DNA from: Pacificispira sp040217575
GTDB taxonomy: Bacteria > Pseudomonadota > Alphaproteobacteria > UBA8366 > Aestuariispiraceae
DNA: 64,000 nucleotides
NCBI GenBank assembly: GCA_040217575.1
Contig: JAVJPW010000006.1
Span: forward strand, 124,001 to 188,000
Reading direction: 5' to 3'
Part shown: positions 44,521-55,509 of the stretch, one piece after another
Numbering within the stretch: the first letter of the stretch is position 1
Layout of the letters: the number at the start of each line of letters is the position of its first letter
The notes under the pieces: model-generated
What the model saw: only the letters and a program-made list of their open reading frames with translations
Databases searched by the model: none
What the model was told of the DNA's origin: nothing
Program-made: the position numbers and the translations under genes

Positions 44521-45474
44521 ATGGATCTCGCGCCCCAGATGCTTCTTTTCGCCAAAGTGGTCGAAGAAGGCGGCTTTTCCGCCGCCGCCCGGCGCGAGGG
44601 GCTGACGCCGTCCGCGATCAGCAAGCAGATCAGCCAGTTGGAGGACCGCCTGGGGGTCCGGTTGCTGAACCGTTCGACGCGCGGCATGTCCCTGACAGAG
44701 GAAGGAAACACCTTCTATAAACGCTGTGTCGTGATTGCGGAGAAGATTGAAGAGGCGGAATCCGAAATCGCGTCGCTAAGCGACCATCCCCAGGGTACCT
44801 TGCGGCTGTCTTCCACCGTGGCGTTCGGCAAGACGCAGCTGCTTCCCATCCTGCCCAAATTCCTGGACGACAATCCCGATATCAGGGTCGCGCTTGAACT
44901 GACCGACCGTCCGGTCGACCTGGTCGAAGGACAGATCGACGTCGCGATCCGCTTTACCGAACAGATCGACGACGAAAGCCTGGTGGCCCGCAAGCTGGCA
45001 AAGAATCAGCGCGTCTGCTGCGCGTCACCCGACTATGTCCGGCGTTTCGGCATGCCCGTCACGCCGGAAGACCTGCTGCGGCACAATTGCCTGACACTGA
45101 CCACGGTGTCGCGCTGGAACGACTGGCAGTTTCCAAACGGCACCGGGCTGAAGTCCCTGCGTGTGAAGGGGAATTTCGAAGCCAACAGTGCGGATGCGGT
45201 GTACCACGCGGCCCTGGCAGGGGTCGGGATCGCCAGGCTGTCGACCTATCTGGTCGAACCGGACATCAGGGCCGGCCGGTTGGTCAGGGTTCTGCCGGAC
45301 TATGTGTACGAGGAATCCGAAATCCTGGCCGTCTATTCCGACCGCCGGAACCTGTCCCCCAAAATTCGCGCTTTCGTCGATTTCCTGGCGGACAGTTTCG
45401 ATGGCGCCCCGCCGTGGGAGGTCGAGTTTCCCGCACCGGCGGAAAGCCGCTGTTCGGACGCCGCCGGGACCTAG
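44521..45474 (+). CDS. LysR-family transcriptional regulator
   Basis: 317 residues. N-terminal winged helix (FAKVVEEGGFSAAARREGL, AISKQISQLEDRLGVRLLNR) and a C-terminal periplasmic-binding-like effector domain (about 90-300; DIRVALELTDRPVDLVEGQIDVAIRFT is the CrgA/AaeR-type region). ATG 44521 is preferred to GTG 44518. No obvious target operon is divergent except the 69-residue gene. Its stop overlaps the opposing PAS gene by 4 bases. Confidence 0.92.
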   Translation: MDLAPQMLLFAKVVEEGGFSAAARREGLTPSAISKQISQLEDRLGVRLLNRSTRGMSLTEEGNTFYKRCVVIAEKIEEAESEIASLSDHPQGTLRLSSTVAFGKTQLLPILPKFLDDNPDIRVALELTDRPVDLVEGQIDVAIRFTEQIDDESLVARKLAKNQRVCCASPDYVRRFGMPVTPEDLLRHNCLTLTTVSRWNDWQFPNGTGLKSLRVKGNFEANSADAVYHAALAGVGIARLSTYLVEPDIRAGRLVRVLPDYVYEESEILAVYSDRRNLSPKIRAFVDFLADSFDGAPPWEVEFPAPAESRCSDAAGT

Positions 45475-46013
45475 GATGTGCCGCCGGATATGCCGGCTGC
45501 CGACACCGGCATTGCCAGGACCAGCATGCCGGTGACGGCATCGATGGATGTCCCGATCGGCAGGACAACGCGATACCAGTCATGTTCGGACAGGCCGTCA
45601 CCTTCGATATGGACAAGTCCGATAAAGGGCGCCGGATTTTCCACGATCGAAAGATAATGGTTCAGGAAGGCTTCCCGGTGGACCGTTTTCAAATGGGATA
45701 TCCAATGCCCGGTAAGGTCCATATTGGAAAACTCGGCCACCCGACCGCCATAGATCCTGTATCGGAAGTCGCTCTTGTCCTCGGACGCTTCAAGCTTGTG
45801 GATGAACCCGATCAGCCGGGCAAGCCGATCCATGGCGAAGCCGGGCCGCAGGATCCTGCCGTCCGCGCTTTCATCCGCGAACCAGTCGGCCATCAGGATC
45901 TGTTCGGCACGCCACAGCCTGCGGTCCTCGATCGGTTCGAAGACAATATTCTGGCTCAGGTCCTGGTCCGACGGACTATGGCTGTTGATCGGTTGAACGT
46001 AGTTACTCGACAC
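45471..46013 (-). CDS. PAS-domain protein of the PAS_5 type
   Basis: 180 residues from GTG 46013, chosen because GGAGG sits 7 bases upstream (an ATG at 46088 would read through that site). One PAS fold typical of the alphaproteobacterial PAS_5 family: LMADWFADESADGRILRPGF, FRYRIYGGRVAEFSNMDLTG, then HIEGDGLSEHDWYRVVLPIG. No output domain is seen. Probably a stand-alone sensor module; ligand unknown. Confidence 0.78.
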   Translation of the reverse strand: MSSNYVQPINSHSPSDQDLSQNIVFEPIEDRRLWRAEQILMADWFADESADGRILRPGFAMDRLARLIGFIHKLEASEDKSDFRYRIYGGRVAEFSNMDLTGHWISHLKTVHREAFLNHYLSIVENPAPFIGLVHIEGDGLSEHDWYRVVLPIGTSIDAVTGMLVLAMPVSAAGISGGTS

Positions 46014-46143
46014 CGGGCATCCTCCAATTTGAAGAACTGTACCATGATCCGGGTCGGTTGCGAACAATTGCTGTGACGCTGCGGCCAAAGTTCTTTGGCG
46101 ATGAAACAGAGGGGGAATTTCGGCGCGTCATAAGGTCCACGCG

Positions 46144-46173
46144 GGTTGCAGCAACAGTTGGCTGTCCCTATAT
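46144..46173 (+). promoter_or_regulatory. candidate heat-shock (RpoH-type) promoter of dnaK
   Basis: GGTTGCA near 46144-46150 followed after 15 bases by CCCTATAT (46166-46173), resembling the RpoH consensus (CTTGAA, then CCCCATNT), about 115 bases before the dnaK ATG. I see no CIRCE inverted repeat. dnaKJ operons in alphaproteobacteria are commonly RpoH-controlled (known). Confidence 0.4.
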
Positions 46174-46289
46174 ACCCGCAGGAACGACGCCCCGTCCGTA
46201 ATTGGGGTAATCCGCATGAAAGGGACATCCGGTGTGGTGCCGAACAACAGGGCCCGGCGATGTCCGCTTGAGAATGGAGGAATTTAAGA

Positions 46290-48218
<1,929 letters not shown>

Positions 48219-48289
48219 CCGTTAAACAAGCGGCGGCCTCGACACCCTGACCGGGTTTCGGGGCCGTCCCCTTGTCGAGGGAGAGGGGC

Positions 48290-49429
48290 ATGTCCAAACG
48301 CGACTATTACGAAATCCTGGGATGTCAGAAGGGCGCGTCCGCGGACGAGCTGAAAAAGGCCTATCGTAAGCTCGCGATGCAGTATCACCCGGACCGCAAT
48401 CCGGGCGACCAGGAGGCCGAGGCGAAATTCAAGGAAGTCGGCGAAGCGTATGAGGTCCTGAAGGACGAACAGAAGCGCGCCGCCTATGACCGGTTCGGCC
48501 ATGACGCATTCGAACAGGGCGGCGCCGGCGGCGGCTTCCGTAATTCGGGTGCCGGGTTCGGCGGTTTCACCGACATTTTCGAAGAGATGTTCGGCGACTT
48601 CATGGGCGGCGGCCGTGCCCGCGGCGGCCAGCGTTCCGGACGCGGTTCCGACCAGCGATACAATCTGGAAATCGGCCTGGAAGACGCCTTTCACGGCCGC
48701 ACCATCGAAATCAAGGTGCCGACGTCGGTCCAGTGCGACAGCTGCAGCGGCACCGGCGCCGAAGAAGGCGCCAAACCGACCGCCTGCGGGACCTGCGGCG
48801 GGGACGGCCGCGTGCGCGCCAGCCAGGGGTTCTTCACCGTGGAACGGACCTGCCCGACTTGTGGCGGTCAGGGTCAGGTGATCGACAATCCGTGCCGCAA
48901 ATGCTCCGGCTCGGGGCGCATGCACAAGGACAAGACGCTGAACGTCAACATCCCGAAAGGGGTGGAGGAAGGAACCCGCATCCGCCTTTCGGGTGAGGGG
49001 GAGGCGGGCCTGCGTGGTGCGCCGGCGGGTGATCTGTACATCTTCCTGTCGATCGGCGGGCACCGCCTGTTCGAACGCGACGGCGAACACCTGTTCTGCC
49101 GGGTGCCGATTTCCATGGCGGATGCGGCGCTGGGCGGCGAGATCGAGGTGCCGACCATCGACGGCGGTCGCGCCAAGGTGAAAATTCCCGACGGCACACA
49201 GACCGGCCAGCGGTTCCGCCTGCGCGGGAAGGGCATGCCGATCCTGCGCACGGAAAGCCGCGGCGATATGTATATCGAATTGGCCGTCGAAACGCCGGTC
49301 AACCTGACCAAGCGTCAGAAGGAACTCCTGAAGGAATTCCGGGACGAAGGGAAGGGCAAGAACACCAACCCGGAAACCGACGGTTTTTTCGCCAAGGTAA
49401 AGGATTTCTGGGACGACCTGACGGAATAG
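48290..49429 (+). CDS. dnaJ: co-chaperone DnaJ
   Basis: Stimulates DnaK ATPase. 379 residues: J domain with the HPD motif (QYHPDRNPGDQEAE), Gly/Phe-rich region (about 75-120), four CxxCxGxG zinc repeats (CDSCSGTG, CGTCGGDG, CPTCGGQG, CRKCSGSG), and C-terminal client-binding domains. ATG 48290 has GAGAGGGG upstream; the frame is open to 48272. Confidence 0.97.
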   Translation: MSKRDYYEILGCQKGASADELKKAYRKLAMQYHPDRNPGDQEAEAKFKEVGEAYEVLKDEQKRAAYDRFGHDAFEQGGAGGGFRNSGAGFGGFTDIFEEMFGDFMGGGRARGGQRSGRGSDQRYNLEIGLEDAFHGRTIEIKVPTSVQCDSCSGTGAEEGAKPTACGTCGGDGRVRASQGFFTVERTCPTCGGQGQVIDNPCRKCSGSGRMHKDKTLNVNIPKGVEEGTRIRLSGEGEAGLRGAPAGDLYIFLSIGGHRLFERDGEHLFCRVPISMADAALGGEIEVPTIDGGRAKVKIPDGTQTGQRFRLRGKGMPILRTESRGDMYIELAVETPVNLTKRQKELLKEFRDEGKGKNTNPETDGFFAKVKDFWDDLTE

Positions 49430-49453
49430 GCCGTCCCGGTTACCTGCGGCGGT

Positions 49454-50077
49454 CTATTCCGCCGCGTGCGCCGTCTCCGGCAGATAGGGTTCCACCGCGC
49501 CGACGGCCATTCTTACATATTCATCCTTCTGTCCGACCGGCGCGACATAGTGAATGGCGGCTGCGGCATCGTCGCGCGATGCGCCCGCCATCAGTATCCA
49601 TGTCGCAAGATACTGGGATGCAAGACACCCGCCCGCCGTCGCGATGTTGCCCTGCGCATGGAAGGGTTGGTCCAGAACATCGACCCCTGCTTCGACGACC
49701 CACGGTTTCGTTGTCAGATCCGTACAGGCGGGCCGGTCCCCCAACAGGCCCAGTTTCGCCAGCAACAGCGTCCCCGAACATTGCGCACCGATCAGCTGGC
49801 GATCGGGATCAAGCCTGATCCGGTTCAGGATGGCCGGCGTCCGCGCGATTTCGCGCGTCTTGACGCCGCTGCCGATCAGGACGGCGTCGGCATCGGATGC
49901 GAATTCCAGGGGCTTTTCTGCGCGGATGGTCACGCCGTTCATCGACGTTACCTCATCATCCGGACAGGTAATATGCGCCTTCCATCCTTTCGAACGCATC
50001 CTGTTCAGGATGCCGGACGCAATGAAGGAATCCAGCTCGTTGAAGCCGTCAAACGTAAGTATCGCGACTTGCATCAT
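49454..50077 (-). CDS. DJ-1/PfpI family protein
   Basis: 207 residues, class I glutamine-amidotransferase-like fold. Nucleophile elbow in IGAQCSGTLLLAKLGLL (Cys100) and an N-terminal acidic FDGFNELDSF. Members act as glyoxalases, proteases, isonitrile hydratases or chaperones; which applies is unclear. ATG 50077 has AAAGGAAAC upstream. The open frame extending to 50446 is not supported. Confidence 0.85.
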   Translation of the reverse strand: MMQVAILTFDGFNELDSFIASGILNRMRSKGWKAHITCPDDEVTSMNGVTIRAEKPLEFASDADAVLIGSGVKTREIARTPAILNRIRLDPDRQLIGAQCSGTLLLAKLGLLGDRPACTDLTTKPWVVEAGVDVLDQPFHAQGNIATAGGCLASQYLATWILMAGASRDDAAAAIHYVAPVGQKDEYVRMAVGAVEPYLPETAHAAE

Positions 50078-50351
50078 GTTTCCTTTGGCATTCGGGCGCG
50101 GGCGCGAAATGATCTTCCGGCCCGGGCGGACGCGCAATGCAAAGATTGTCAGGGGGCAATCCGGCTGACCTGAAACGGGTGTCCGGCAGTTCGGCCGGAT
50201 TCCATCACACCTGTCGGGCGGCATATCATGCGGGCGGGCACGGGAATCCGGATTTATTCCGGTGAATTTCAGGATGCATCCCCCCGTCGAACCCGGTATA
50301 TGACGGGCGCGTTCATTCCCATGCAACGGAACAGTGGATCGGGTCGCGTTC

Positions 50352-51332
50352 ATGGCCATTCTTGTTACAGGTGCCGCCGGGTTCATCGGCATGTCGGTCA
50401 GCCATGCGCTCCTTGCCCGGGGCGAGGAAGTGGTCGGTATCGACAACCTGAACGACTATTACGATCCGACCCTGAAACAGGCGCGTCTGGCGACGCTGGA
50501 AAGCAAGCCGGGCTTTACCTTCCGCAAGATGGATATCGCCGATACCGCGGCGATCCTTTCGCTGAAGGATGCGGGGTTTGAAATCGACCGTATCGTGCAT
50601 CTGGCCGCACAGGCGGGGGTGCGCTATTCGCTGGAAAACCCCCACGCCTATGTCCAGGCGAATGTCGCCGGGCATTTGAACCTGATGGAACTGGCGCGCG
50701 CGATCCCCGGCCTGAAACACATGGTCTATGCGTCATCGTCGTCGGTTTACGGCGGGAACAAGAAAATTCCATTTTCGGTCGACGACCCGGTCGACACGCC
50801 GATTTCCATCTATGCCGCGACGAAGCGCGCGGACGAACTGATGGCGCATTCCTATGCGCATCTGTACGGCATTCCCCTGACCGGTTTGCGGTTTTTCACG
50901 GTGTACGGCCCGTGGGGCCGTCCTGACATGGCGGCGTGGATCTTCACGAAAAAGATGCTGAAGGGGATGCCGATCCCGGTCTTCAACAAGGGCGATATGA
51001 AGCGCGACTTCACCTTTGTCGACGACATCGTCGCCGGTGTGTGCGCCGTTCTGGACGGGCCCGCATCGCCCGGCGCGGACGGGACCGCCCCGCACCGCAT
51101 CTATAACATCGGAAACAACCGTTCCGAACCGCTGATGCGTATGATCCGCATCCTGGAACAGGCGCTGGGCGTCGAAGCGATTATCGATTTCCAGCCGATG
51201 CAGCCGGGCGACGTGCGCGAAACCTATGCCGATATCGATGCGATCGCGTCGGACTTCGGATACCGGCCGACAACCCCGATCGACGAGGGTATTCCCAAAT
51301 TCGTCGAATGGTACCGTAGCTACCACGCTTAA
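50352..51332 (+). CDS. NAD-dependent epimerase, UDP-glucuronate 4-epimerase type
   Basis: 326 residues. Interconverts UDP-glucuronate and UDP-galacturonate in the CapI/LspL group, feeding surface polysaccharides. NAD motif VTGAAGFIG at the N-terminus, IDNLNDYYDPTLKQARL typical of this group, catalytic SSSSVYG and YAATK (Tyr-x3-Lys), and FTVYGPWGRPDMA. ATG 50352 is the family start. No other polysaccharide genes are adjacent. Confidence 0.88.
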   Translation: MAILVTGAAGFIGMSVSHALLARGEEVVGIDNLNDYYDPTLKQARLATLESKPGFTFRKMDIADTAAILSLKDAGFEIDRIVHLAAQAGVRYSLENPHAYVQANVAGHLNLMELARAIPGLKHMVYASSSSVYGGNKKIPFSVDDPVDTPISIYAATKRADELMAHSYAHLYGIPLTGLRFFTVYGPWGRPDMAAWIFTKKMLKGMPIPVFNKGDMKRDFTFVDDIVAGVCAVLDGPASPGADGTAPHRIYNIGNNRSEPLMRMIRILEQALGVEAIIDFQPMQPGDVRETYADIDAIASDFGYRPTTPIDEGIPKFVEWYRSYHA

Positions 51333-51449
51333 GCGGATTGCCGCATCGCCGGTCGGTCAAAACTGATGGGACGCCGCGCGGGATTGATTGCGTGCGCATC
51401 CTGCACACATACTGACCGTGAAATTCGAACCTCAAGGAAGGAGACGCCG

Positions 51450-52616
51450 ATGACCGCGGCTATCGTGGGCTGGGCCCATTCACCGTTCGGCAAGCTGGAA
51501 GGCGAGGATGTGGAAGCGCTGATCGCGCGGGTGGCCGGCGATGCGCTGAAGGACGCGGATGTCGCGCCGGAAGACGTCGATGCCATCTATCTGGGCTGGT
51601 ACAATGGCGGCTTCTCGAAACAGGATTTCGGTTCATCCCTTGTGATGAACGCGGTGGACGGCCTGCGTTTCAAACCGTCGACGCGGCTGGAAAATGCCTG
51701 TGCGACCGGGTCGGCCGCCGTGCATCAGGGCGTCAATTTCCTGGAAGCGAAACAGGGACGGGTCGTTCTGGTCGTCGGCGTGGAAAAGATGACGGACACG
51801 CCCGGCCCGGAAATCGGCGGCATCCTGCTGCAGGCATCCTACCTGAAGGAAGAAGCGGGCGTCGAAGGCGGGTTCGCCGGAGTCTTCGGCCAGATCTGCA
51901 ACGGTTATTTCCAGAAGCACGGCGACCAGTCGGACGGTCTGGCGGCGATTGCGGCCAAGAACCACAAGAACGGCTGCGACAATCCCTATGCGCAGCTGAA
52001 GAAGGATCTGGGCTTCGACTTCTGCCGGAATGTATCCGACAAGAACCCGATCGTCGCGGGACCGCTGAAACGCACGGACTGTTCGCTGGTGTCGGACGGG
52101 GCGGCGGCGGTTGTGCTGGCGGATATGGACACCGCGCTTGGCATGAAGAAGGCGGTCGCCTTCCGCGCCCGGGCACAGGTGAACGACTATCTGCCCATGT
52201 CGAAACGCGACATGACGTTCCTGGACGGGTGCGCACGGGCGTGGGACCAGGCGCTGGACCGGGCGGGCATGACCCTGGACGATTTGGACCTGGTCGAAAC
52301 CCACGACTGTTTCACCATTGCGGAGATGATGCAGTATGAGGCGATGGGCCTTGCCGAACCGGGCAAGGGCGCGCAGGCCGTGCTGGACGGGGTGACCGCA
52401 CGGGACGGCAGATTGCCGGTCAATGCGTCCGGCGGACTGAAATCCAAGGGGCACCCGATCGGGGCGACCGGCGTTTCCATGCATGTCATGACGGCGATGC
52501 AGACCCGGGGCGACGCCGGCGACATGCAGGTCAAGGGCGCGTCGCGCGGCGGCGTTTTCAACATGGGTGGCGCCGCGGTCGCGAACTACGTTTCCATCCT
52601 GGAAGCGGTGCGCTAG
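51450..52616 (+). CDS. SCP2-type thiolase / acetyl-CoA acetyltransferase family
   Basis: 388 residues. N-terminal catalytic cysteine in LENACATGSAAVHQG; HDCF motif in LVETHDCFTIAEMM; HPIGATG near the C-terminus. The usual second cysteine motif (CxGGG) is replaced by VFNMGGAAVAN, as in SCPx/lipid-transfer-like thiolases, so it may cleave or form branched or unusual acyl-CoAs. GGAAGGAGA precedes the ATG. A terminator follows. Confidence 0.87.
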   Translation: MTAAIVGWAHSPFGKLEGEDVEALIARVAGDALKDADVAPEDVDAIYLGWYNGGFSKQDFGSSLVMNAVDGLRFKPSTRLENACATGSAAVHQGVNFLEAKQGRVVLVVGVEKMTDTPGPEIGGILLQASYLKEEAGVEGGFAGVFGQICNGYFQKHGDQSDGLAAIAAKNHKNGCDNPYAQLKKDLGFDFCRNVSDKNPIVAGPLKRTDCSLVSDGAAAVVLADMDTALGMKKAVAFRARAQVNDYLPMSKRDMTFLDGCARAWDQALDRAGMTLDDLDLVETHDCFTIAEMMQYEAMGLAEPGKGAQAVLDGVTARDGRLPVNASGGLKSKGHPIGATGVSMHVMTAMQTRGDAGDMQVKGASRGGVFNMGGAAVANYVSILEAVR

Positions 52617-52647
52617 CCGGCGACCTTTTCGACGGGGGCTTCAAATG

Positions 52648-52674
52648 AAAGGGGCGGCTGAAAAGCCGCCCTTT
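52648..52674 (+). terminator. intrinsic terminator after the thiolase gene
   Basis: Perfect stem GGGCGGCT (52652-52659) with AGCCGCCC (52664-52671) around a GAAA loop, flanked by AAA and TTT. The short T run makes it modest. It also lies at the end of the opposing bactofilin gene. Confidence 0.7.
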
Positions 52675-52701
52675 GTCCCGTCCGACCGCTGAAAGCGACG
52701 G

Positions 52702-53250
52702 TCAGTTCACCTTTGACCCGGCTTCCATGGGCACGACCTCGGCACCCTGTTTCGCGGCCGCATCCTTGTCGTCCGTATCCGGCTTTGCCTTCGCGGTGGC
52801 CGGGCCGGCGGCGGGCGTCTTCGGCGGTTCCGCGGTCATGTCGGCCTTATGGGGGGTCGTCTTGACGGTCGGTTTCACCTCCGCCTTGCCGGACATGCGG
52901 CTATAGCGGCCTTCGATCCGGGCACCGGCGGCCACTTCGATGATTTCATGGCGGACATCGCCGACCACGCTGGCGGTCGTGTTCAGACGGACCGTTTTTG
53001 CATCGATGTCGCCAATGACGTTGCCGTCGATGACGGCTTCCTGTGCGACGATGGTCCCCGAAAGCTGGCCGGACTTCCCGATCACCACCTCGCGGCAGCG
53101 CAGGTTTCCTTCCAGTCGACCTTCAAGAAGCAGGTCGATATCGCCTTCGATGTCCCCCTTGATAGACATGCCTTCGGCGACGTGGGATCGCGTCACGCGG
53201 CGCGTTTCCCCCTGTACCGGCGGGGAAGGTCGATCCTTCGATCCGAACAT
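52702..53250 (-). CDS. bactofilin (polymer-forming cytoskeletal protein)
   Basis: 182 residues. Residues about 20-120 form the right-handed beta-helix of bactofilins, with repeats such as SIKGDIEGDIDLLLEGRLEG, GTIVAQEAVIDGNVIGDID and VVGDVRHEIIEVAAGARIEG. The C-terminal tail is a disordered K/P/A/T-rich segment. Bactofilins self-assemble on the inner membrane and affect shape or envelope synthesis. AGGAGG precedes the ATG. Confidence 0.93.
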   Translation of the reverse strand: MFGSKDRPSPPVQGETRRVTRSHVAEGMSIKGDIEGDIDLLLEGRLEGNLRCREVVIGKSGQLSGTIVAQEAVIDGNVIGDIDAKTVRLNTTASVVGDVRHEIIEVAAGARIEGRYSRMSGKAEVKPTVKTTPHKADMTAEPPKTPAAGPATAKAKPDTDDKDAAAKQGAEVVPMEAGSKVN

Positions 53251-53304
53251 CGGTTACTTGCCTCCTGTGTCAGGCCAGGGCCAGTTTTTATTTGATTAAA
53301 ATGC

Positions 53305-53333
53305 ACTTTATTAACTGTTTCTGCTTTCTTCAA
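53305..53333 (-). promoter_or_regulatory. sigma70-type promoter of the bactofilin gene
   Basis: On the minus strand TTGAAG (53333-53328) and TAAAGT (53310-53305) are spaced by exactly 17 bases, in an AT-rich gap upstream of the bactofilin start at 53250. Confidence 0.55.
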
Positions 53334-53427
53334 CCTTCGTTGTGTTAAGCCTGCGTGTCAATTCCAAGACGCATATTTAAGCAATTGTTTTGCAAGACAT
53401 TCATGCATTCCCGCGATGCGGCGCTAT

Positions 53428-53952
53428 TCAGCACGCCTTGCGGGTCAGAAGGACAAAGGAATAGGGCGGTGCGTCCGGTGCGGGCGGTCCCGGTTCGCGC
53501 CATGCCTCGTCCCATTGTGCGCGGTCGAATGCAGGGAAAAAGGTATCCGCCACCGGTTCGGCATCGATTTCGGTCAGATAGATCCGGTCCGCACGGTCCA
53601 GCGCCTGGCGATAGATTTCCGCCCCGCCTATGACGCAGATTTCGTCGGCACCGGCCTGGACGGCCAGCGTGTTGGCGGTGGCATACCCGTCTTCCAGGCT
53701 GTGGACCAGATGCGCGCCGTCCGCTTCTTGTGCACCCATGGCGCGGGATACGACGATGTTTGGACGGCCGGGCAGGGGGCGGCGCGGCAGTGACTGCCAG
53801 GTCTTGCGCCCCATCAGGATCGGCTTGCCCATGGTCGTGCGCTTGAAGAAAGCCAGATCGCCCGGCAACCGCCAGGGAAGGCCGTCGTCGATCCCGATGG
53901 CACCGTTTCGCGCGATGGCGACGACCAGGGCGATTTTCGGTGGTGCGGTCAT
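53428..53952 (-). CDS. folA: dihydrofolate reductase FolA
   Basis: Reduces dihydrofolate with NADPH; regenerates the cofactor consumed by ThyA, encoded upstream in the same operon. 174 residues. NGAIGIDDGLPWRLPGDLAF with the catalytic Asp, GRKTWQSLP and ICVIGGAEIY are present. Start overlaps the TfoX-like gene by 4 bases. Confidence 0.95.
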   Translation of the reverse strand: MTAPPKIALVVAIARNGAIGIDDGLPWRLPGDLAFFKRTTMGKPILMGRKTWQSLPRRPLPGRPNIVVSRAMGAQEADGAHLVHSLEDGYATANTLAVQAGADEICVIGGAEIYRQALDRADRIYLTEIDAEPVADTFFPAFDRAQWDEAWREPGPPAPDAPPYSFVLLTRKAC

Positions 53953-54326
53953 GGCGTCCGGGCCTTCTTTCTGGCGGCCTTGCGGGCCTTTTCAGCCGCG
54001 GCGCGGCGCCCGGCGGCAAGCCCGACCCGGGCCCAGTCCAACAGTGCTTCATCATCGTCCAGCGCGGAATCCGGGCACCGGCGAAAGGCGTTGACGACGG
54101 TCATTCCGCCCTGTTTTTCGTACCGGAACGGCTCACACCCTTCGGCATCGAAGGCGGCGGCGGTTTCTCCGTCGCTTTTGAAATAGAGCGTATCCATCAA
54201 AACGACCGCGAACATGGCGTCTTCGACATAGAAACAGACACCGCCGAACAGCCGCTTCCGGTTCAGCGGCCCCAGCGGCGCAAACCGTTCTTCCAGCCAG
54301 GCGATATATTCGGGGCTGACGGCCAT
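53949..54326 (-). CDS. TfoX/Sxy N-terminal family protein
   Basis: 125 residues. Core: ERFAPLGPLNRKRLFGGVCF, VEDAMFAVVLMDTLYFKSD and the later FRYEKQGGMTVVNAFRRC. Only the TfoX N-terminal domain is present, so a competence role cannot be assumed. It ends in a lysine/arginine/alanine-rich tail. It lies between thyA (9 bases) and folA (4-base overlap) in one operon. Confidence 0.85.
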   Translation of the reverse strand: MAVSPEYIAWLEERFAPLGPLNRKRLFGGVCFYVEDAMFAVVLMDTLYFKSDGETAAAFDAEGCEPFRYEKQGGMTVVNAFRRCPDSALDDDEALLDWARVGLAAGRRAAAEKARKAARKKARTP

Positions 54327-54335
54327 GGATTGCCG

Positions 54336-55130
54336 TCAGACGGCGACGGGGGCCGCGATGTGCGGGTGCGGGTCGTACCCGGAAAGCGCAAAATCGTCAT
54401 AGCGGAATGCGAATATGTCGGTCACATCGGGGTTCAATGTCATGGTCGGCAGCGGGCGCGGGTCGCGGGTCAGTTGCAGGTCCGCCTGTTCCAGATGGTT
54501 CAGGTACAGATGCGCGTCGCCGAACGTATGGATGAAATCGCCGGGTTGAAGGCCCGTTCCCTGGGCCACCATCATGGTCAGAAGCGCATAGGACGCGATG
54601 TTGAACGGCACGCCCAGAAAGGTATCGGCGCTTCGCTGGTAAAGCTGACAAGACAGCTTGCCGTCCGCGACATAGAACTGGAACAGGCAGTGACAGGGCG
54701 GCAGCGCCATGTCGTCAATGTCGGCCGGGTTCCAGGCGCTTAACATATGTCGCCGGCTGTCGGGGTTGGCGCGGATACCGTCGATCAGCTGTGTCATCTG
54801 GTCGATTACCCGGCCGTCCGGCGCGGCCCAGGACCGCCACTGCCGGCCATAGACGGGACCCAGGTCACCGTTCTCGTCCGCCCATTCGTCCCAGATGGAA
54901 ACGCCGTTTTCCTTCAGGTACGCGATGTTGGTGTCACCGCGCAGGAACCACAGAAGTTCGTGGATGATGGACCGGACATGGCATTTCTTGGTCGTGACCA
55001 GCGGGAATCCGTCGGACAGGTCGAACCGAAGCTGCCGGCCGAACACGGACAGCGTGCCGGTCCCGGTGCGATCGGTCTTTTTCGTGCCGTTTTCGCGCAC
55101 GTCGCGCAGGAGATCTAGATATTGCTTCAT
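54336..55130 (-). CDS. thyA: thymidylate synthase ThyA
   Basis: Methylates dUMP to dTMP using methylene-tetrahydrofolate, releasing dihydrofolate for FolA. 264 residues from ATG 55130 (MKQYLDLLRD), the length of the E. coli enzyme; ATG 55142 is possible. Active-site cysteine in ALPPCHCLFQFYV, plus DRTGTGTLSVFG and QRSADTFLGVPFNIASYA. First gene of thyA-tfoX-folA. Confidence 0.96.
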   Translation of the reverse strand: MKQYLDLLRDVRENGTKKTDRTGTGTLSVFGRQLRFDLSDGFPLVTTKKCHVRSIIHELLWFLRGDTNIAYLKENGVSIWDEWADENGDLGPVYGRQWRSWAAPDGRVIDQMTQLIDGIRANPDSRRHMLSAWNPADIDDMALPPCHCLFQFYVADGKLSCQLYQRSADTFLGVPFNIASYALLTMMVAQGTGLQPGDFIHTFGDAHLYLNHLEQADLQLTRDPRPLPTMTLNPDVTDIFAFRYDDFALSGYDPHPHIAAPVAV

Positions 55131-55202
55131 CGCAACATCCATTTAGGGAGATTCCGCCGGAAATTGAAAAGACCTTTCATTAAGCGCCTGTCCTTCTTAT
55201 AT

Positions 55203-55500
55203 GTATCCCTGTCGAGCAATCGACTATGGCGCTAGAGGGCGCTGCGGAATAAGCGTTGTGGACCCGGGGGCAGTACCCGGCGCCTCCACCAAGTTTCGCC
55301 GACATGTCCGGTCATTCCTTACGGATTTCAATGACCTGGACGATGTCGGCCCGATTTGGGGGCGAATCAGGATCGACACGCGTGGTAAAGGCAGATGTCC
55401 GCGCCCGGCATGGTACCGCCGTTATCGGGCCATATCGCTAAATGCGAACGATAACGATGAAATGGTTGCTGTCGCTGCGTAAGCAGTCTCGGTAACACTT
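55203..55500 (+). ncRNA. ssrA: two-piece (circularly permuted) tmRNA gene
   Basis: Ribosome rescue RNA. The acceptor piece comes first: a T-arm-like CCGGG-GGCAGTA-CCCGG is followed by CGCCTCC (55281-55287) and an encoded ACCA ending at 55291. The coding piece begins at GGGGGCG (55358-55364), which pairs over all 7 positions (one G-U) with CGCCTCC. Codons 55444-55479 encode the tag ANDNDEMVAVAA, followed by TAA (55480-55482). The 66 bases between the pieces would be cut out. Permuted tmRNA is typical of alphaproteobacteria. Outer ends are approximate; TTATAT at 55197 may be the -10. Confidence 0.93.
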
Positions 55501-55509
55501 ATCGGAATT

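Noticed and set aside
49422..49461. Inverted repeat CGGAATAG/CTATTCCG between dnaJ and the DJ-1 gene
   Set aside because: It arises because both convergent genes end in similar GAATAG codons; no compact loop or T run, so not a convincing terminator.
55201..55482. 93-residue open frame across the tmRNA gene
   Set aside because: It is an artefact of the tag reading frame being open upstream; only the last 12 codons are the tmRNA tag.
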